16,078 bases of DNA, from the NCBI GenBank assembly GCA_003484865.1, contig DMZT01000295.1:1-16078 (forward strand), written 5' to 3'. The translations under genes were made by a program, and so were the position numbers. Below the pieces are notes generated by a model. It searched no databases. It had not been told where the DNA came from and worked only from the letters and a program-made list of their open reading frames with translations. This DNA comes from Stenotrophomonas sp. (lineage in GTDB: Bacteria > Pseudomonadota > Gammaproteobacteria > Xanthomonadales > Xanthomonadaceae). Shown here piece after piece: positions 13,744 to 16,078 of this stretch. Position 1 is the first letter of the stretch, and each line of letters starts with the position of its first letter.

Positions 13744-14424
13744 ATGTCGATGGGACGGAGGTCACTGCGTGGCTGGGTGGTCGTGAGCATGCTGATGGGC
13801 ATGGTCATGCCGGTCAGTGCCGCCTCGTTGGAAGAGCGGCTGCATCGGGCGGCGGAGAAGGGCGATGCCACTGCGGTGCGTACGCTGCTGGGGCAGGGCG
13901 CCCGCGTGGATGCGCGCGGCGTGGCGAAGGCGACACCGTTGCTGGTCGCGACCCACCACAACCACGTGGAGGCCGCACGTGCGCTGATCCAGGCCGGTGC
14001 TGACGTCAATGCCAAGGATGCGATCCAGGACAGCCCGTACCTGTACGCCGGTGCGCGAGGGCATCTTGAGATCCTGCGCGCGACACTGAGTGCTGGCGCC
14101 GACCTCAAGAGCACCAACCGCTACGGCGGCACCGCACTCATCCCAGCGGCCGAACGCGGGCACGTGGAGACCGTGGCGACGCTGATCGCGGCCGGTGTCG
14201 ATGTGGATCACATCAACAAGCTGCAGTGGACCGCGCTGCTGGAGGCGATCATCCTCGCCGATGGCGGCCCGCGACATGTGGAGATCGTCCGTCAGCTCAT
14301 CGCGGCAGGCGCGGATGTGAACCTGCCCGACGGTGAAGGCGTGACCCCGCTGCAGCATGCACGCCAGCGCGGTTACCGCGAGATGGAGGCGCTGCTTCTG
14401 GCAGCGGGTGCGCGTCCGGGCTGA
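13744..14424 (+). CDS. Secreted ankyrin-repeat protein
   Basis: This 226-aa protein starts at ATG 13744, seven bases after AAGGAG (13731-13736). The longer open frame upstream is rejected. A Sec signal peptide is clear (MGRRSLRG basic start, WVVVSMLMGMVMPVSA hydrophobic, cleavage near residue 26), so the protein should be periplasmic. The remainder is about six ankyrin repeats (near 29, 62, 95, 128, 161 and 198), with typical segments such as ATPLLVATHHNHVEAARALIQAGADVN and EGVTPLQHARQRGYREMEALLLAAGA. Ankyrin proteins are binding scaffolds and no catalytic motif is present. Periplasmic ankyrin proteins such as Pseudomonas AnkB protect a partner enzyme. Here the next gene, 119 bases on, encodes a Tat-exported reductase, so a partnership is possible but unproven. 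Confidence 0.88.
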   Translation: MSMGRRSLRGWVVVSMLMGMVMPVSAASLEERLHRAAEKGDATAVRTLLGQGARVDARGVAKATPLLVATHHNHVEAARALIQAGADVNAKDAIQDSPYLYAGARGHLEILRATLSAGADLKSTNRYGGTALIPAAERGHVETVATLIAAGVDVDHINKLQWTALLEAIILADGGPRHVEIVRQLIAAGADVNLPDGEGVTPLQHARQRGYREMEALLLAAGARPG

Positions 14425-14543
14425 GCGACGCGCAACCGGACAGGGCGGATGGATGTTGCCACTGCGTTGACGCCGCACAGGCATGCTCTGCACCGCTGCT
14501 CTGCCAAGGTGTGTGCTTCCCCCCCGCAGAAACAGGAGTCGCC

Positions 14544-15692
14544 GTGAACGCACGTCGCCACTTCCTTTCCGTTGCCGCCGCCGGCACGGCCGCGTTCGCC
14601 GCCGCCCCATTGATGGCGCAGTCGGCCGGCCCGGGCAGCGTCCTGCCCACCCGCGGTCAGGCTTCAGCGAAGCCCTTGCCCGGCAATCCCGCGCGGCAGG
14701 GCGGGCGTTACCGGCCGCAGACCCGCCTGGGCCTGGGCGGCGTCGCGATCGGCAATGGGTTTGCGGCCGCGACCGATGCGCAGAGCGAAGCCAGCCTCGC
14801 CGCAGCCTATGCGGCGGGCGTGCGCTATTTCGATACGTCACCCTGGTACGGGCTCGGCCTGAGCGAGCGTCGTTATGGCCATCATCTGCACAACCACCCG
14901 GCGCGCGAGTACACGCTGTCGACCAAGGTCGGGCGCCTGCTGACGGCGACAGCCGGTGAGTTGCAGGACGTGATGTGGAAGGACCCGTCGCCATTCCATT
15001 ACCGTTACGACTACTCCGCCGACGGCACGCGGCGTTCGGTGGAGGACAGCCTCAACCGGCTCGGTGTGTCGCAGCTGGACGTGGTCTTCATCCATGACCT
15101 CTCGCCGGACAACGAGAAAGACCTGGGCATGCCTTGGGAGCAGCGTTTCGCGGAAGCAGCGAAGGGCGCGATGCCGGCGCTGACCCGCATGCGCGAGGAG
15201 GGGTTGATCAAGGCGTGGGGCTTCGGTGTGAACCGTCCCGAGCCGGCCCTGCGTGCGGTGGCCGAGGCGGATCCGGACATCTTCCTGCTCGCCTGCCAGT
15301 ACTCGCTGCTGGACCACGAGCAGGCGTTGCATGACACCTTCCCCAGGATCGCCGCACACGGTGCATCGGTCGTGGTCGGCTCGCCGCTGCTGGCCGGCTA
15401 CCTGGCCGGGCGTGATCGCTATCTGTATGACGGCAAGGTGCCGTCGTGGGCGCCGGAGAAGCGCGCGAAGGTGCAGGTCCTCTGCGAGCGCCATGGTGTG
15501 GATCTGCGCACCGCGGCGCTGCAGTTCGCCGATGCGCCGGAGGTGGTCTCGGCGGTCATTCCCGGCGCGCGGACGCCCGAACAGGTGCTGGCCAATGTCG
15601 CCTCCATGTCCGTGGCCATTCCGGCCGCATTCTGGGCCGAGCTCAAGCAGGAGAAGCTGATCGCCTCGGATGCCCCGGTGCCCCGCGGCTGA
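14544..15692 (+). CDS. Tat-signal aldo/keto reductase
   Basis: This is an NAD(P)H-dependent aldo/keto reductase of 382 aa, most like the D-threo-aldose 1-dehydrogenase / L-fucose dehydrogenase group (YFDTSPWYGLGLSERRYG). The catalytic tetrad is intact: Asp97, Tyr102, Lys128 (STKVGR) and His184 (FIHD). C-terminal cofactor segments VVVGSPLL and SAVIPGARTPEQVLANV are visible. It begins at GTG 14544, five bases after AGGAG (14534-14538). An in-frame ATG at 14511 has no such site. The N-terminus ARRHFLSVAAAGTAAFAAAPLMA is a twin-arginine signal (Arg4-Arg5), implying export after folding with bound cofactor. A linker of about 30 Pro/Gly-rich residues precedes the barrel. The natural substrate is unknown. 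A GC-rich hairpin (15699-15719) follows the gene without a T tract. Confidence 0.9.
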   Translation: MNARRHFLSVAAAGTAAFAAAPLMAQSAGPGSVLPTRGQASAKPLPGNPARQGGRYRPQTRLGLGGVAIGNGFAAATDAQSEASLAAAYAAGVRYFDTSPWYGLGLSERRYGHHLHNHPAREYTLSTKVGRLLTATAGELQDVMWKDPSPFHYRYDYSADGTRRSVEDSLNRLGVSQLDVVFIHDLSPDNEKDLGMPWEQRFAEAAKGAMPALTRMREEGLIKAWGFGVNRPEPALRAVAEADPDIFLLACQYSLLDHEQALHDTFPRIAAHGASVVVGSPLLAGYLAGRDRYLYDGKVPSWAPEKRAKVQVLCERHGVDLRTAALQFADAPEVVSAVIPGARTPEQVLANVASMSVAIPAAFWAELKQEKLIASDAPVPRG

Positions 15693-15698
15693 CCCCCA

Positions 15699-15719
15699 CG
15701 CCCCGCCTGACCCGGGGCG
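15699..15719 (+). terminator. Weak terminator-like hairpin after the reductase gene
   Basis: CGCCCCG (15699-15705) pairs with CGGGGCG (15713-15719) around a seven-base loop, seven bases after the stop codon. There is no T tract, so intrinsic termination is doubtful. A second small inverted repeat, GCGGCA (15776-15781) / TGCCGC (15785-15790), lies further on. Confidence 0.3.
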
Positions 15720-15847
15720 ACCCCCGAACGCCTTCTGCCTCAACGGTCGCGCCATCTTCCACTGGCGGCCGGGATGCGGCATCATGCCGCCCATTCGTTC
15801 CCTCCAGCCGCCGCCAGAGGAGTCCCTTCCTGCCTGGAGGCATTGCC

Positions 15848-16078
15848 GTGTCCGTCGTTCCATTCCGTGTTGCCCCGATCCATTCGGGTCGCCGTCGCGC
15901 TTTTCCCTCGCGCTCCCCGCTGATGCAGGCGATGGCCTGCGTGCTGGGCCTGGCCCTGTCCGCCTCGGCCGTGCAGGCCGAAGAGGCGCCGGCGGGGGAC
16001 GCCCCTGCCAAGAACGGCGCACAGCCCCTGCAGACCGTGTGCGTTCCCGCCCACCAACTCGGCACCGTCCCCGACGGC
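15848..16078 (+). CDS. Exported protein, N-terminal part only (runs off the window)
   Basis: An open frame of 77 codons begins at GTG 15848 and continues past the end of the window without a stop. TGGAGG (15835-15840) lies seven bases upstream, an excellent ribosome site that decides the start. The product begins with a long basic stretch (FRVAPIHSGRRRAFPSRSP), then a hydrophobic core and a Sec cleavage site near ASAVQA|EE (about residue 44), then an Ala/Pro/Gly-rich linker and QPLQTVCVPAHQLGTVPDG. It should be exported to the periplasm or outer membrane. I do not recognise the family from this fragment. A TonB-receptor plug was considered, but the expected TVVVTGTR-type box is not seen. An internal ATG at 15923 would give a signal without its basic end, so GTG is preferred. 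Confidence 0.65.
   Translation, partial: MSVVPFRVAPIHSGRRRAFPSRSPLMQAMACVLGLALSASAVQAEEAPAGDAPAKNGAQPLQTVCVPAHQLGTVPDG

Noticed and set aside
15848..16078. TonB-dependent receptor start
   Set aside because: A signal peptide and a QTV-like segment suggested it, but the plug-domain box is not recognisable in the fragment.

Overview
The window is a stretch of high-GC gammaproteobacterial chromosome, most likely from Stenotrophomonas or a close relative in Xanthomonadaceae. Three things point there: GTAG-headed palindromic repeats of the SMAG type between the ubiB-like gene and lexA, a Xanthomonas-type LexA operator (TTAGTAGTAATACTACTAA) instead of the E. coli SOS box, and the order lexA-recA-recX-alaS-csrA. 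Nearly all of it is core chromosome. There is no prophage, insertion sequence, integron or CRISPR array. The species cannot be fixed from this sequence alone.

Layout. (1) 70-866: two small unrecognised genes, a 61-aa two-helix membrane peptide and a 167-aa exported protein. (2) 924-4502: folP, miaA, hfq and hflX, all on the plus strand and tightly packed (folP/miaA overlap by one base). They cover folate synthesis, tRNA A37 prenylation, the Hfq RNA chaperone and the HflX ribosome-associated GTPase. (3) 4643-6853: pncC (stand-alone CinA C-terminal domain, NMN deamidase) and a UbiB/ABC1 atypical kinase, 36 bases apart. (4) 6854-7343: a 490-base interval without a gene, packed with stem-loops, including a 49-bp tandem array of SMAG-type palindromes. 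(5) 7344-9841: the SOS core lexA-recA-recX. lexA carries a perfect operator two bases from its start codon. (6) 9949-13120: alaS, csrA and tRNA-Ser(GCU), closed by a strong hairpin terminator. (7) 13179-15692: accessory genes, namely a VOC/glyoxalase-like protein (minus strand), a secreted ankyrin-repeat protein and a Tat-signal aldo/keto reductase. (8) 15848-end: the start of an unrecognised exported protein cut by the window edge.

How it works together. The order pncC ... recA-recX-alaS-csrA-tRNA-Ser(GCU) matches the E. coli arrangement, with ubiB-like and lexA inserted before recA. That places the SOS repressor directly before its co-protease. Two global post-transcriptional regulators, Hfq and CsrA, sit in separate operons. 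I did not find a convincing undescribed multi-gene system. The best leads are regulatory: a probable leaderless lexA mRNA controlled by an operator touching its AUG, two possible recA starts, a recA-recX attenuator-like hairpin, a structured csrA leader with CsrA-like GGA sites, and the hairpin array before lexA.
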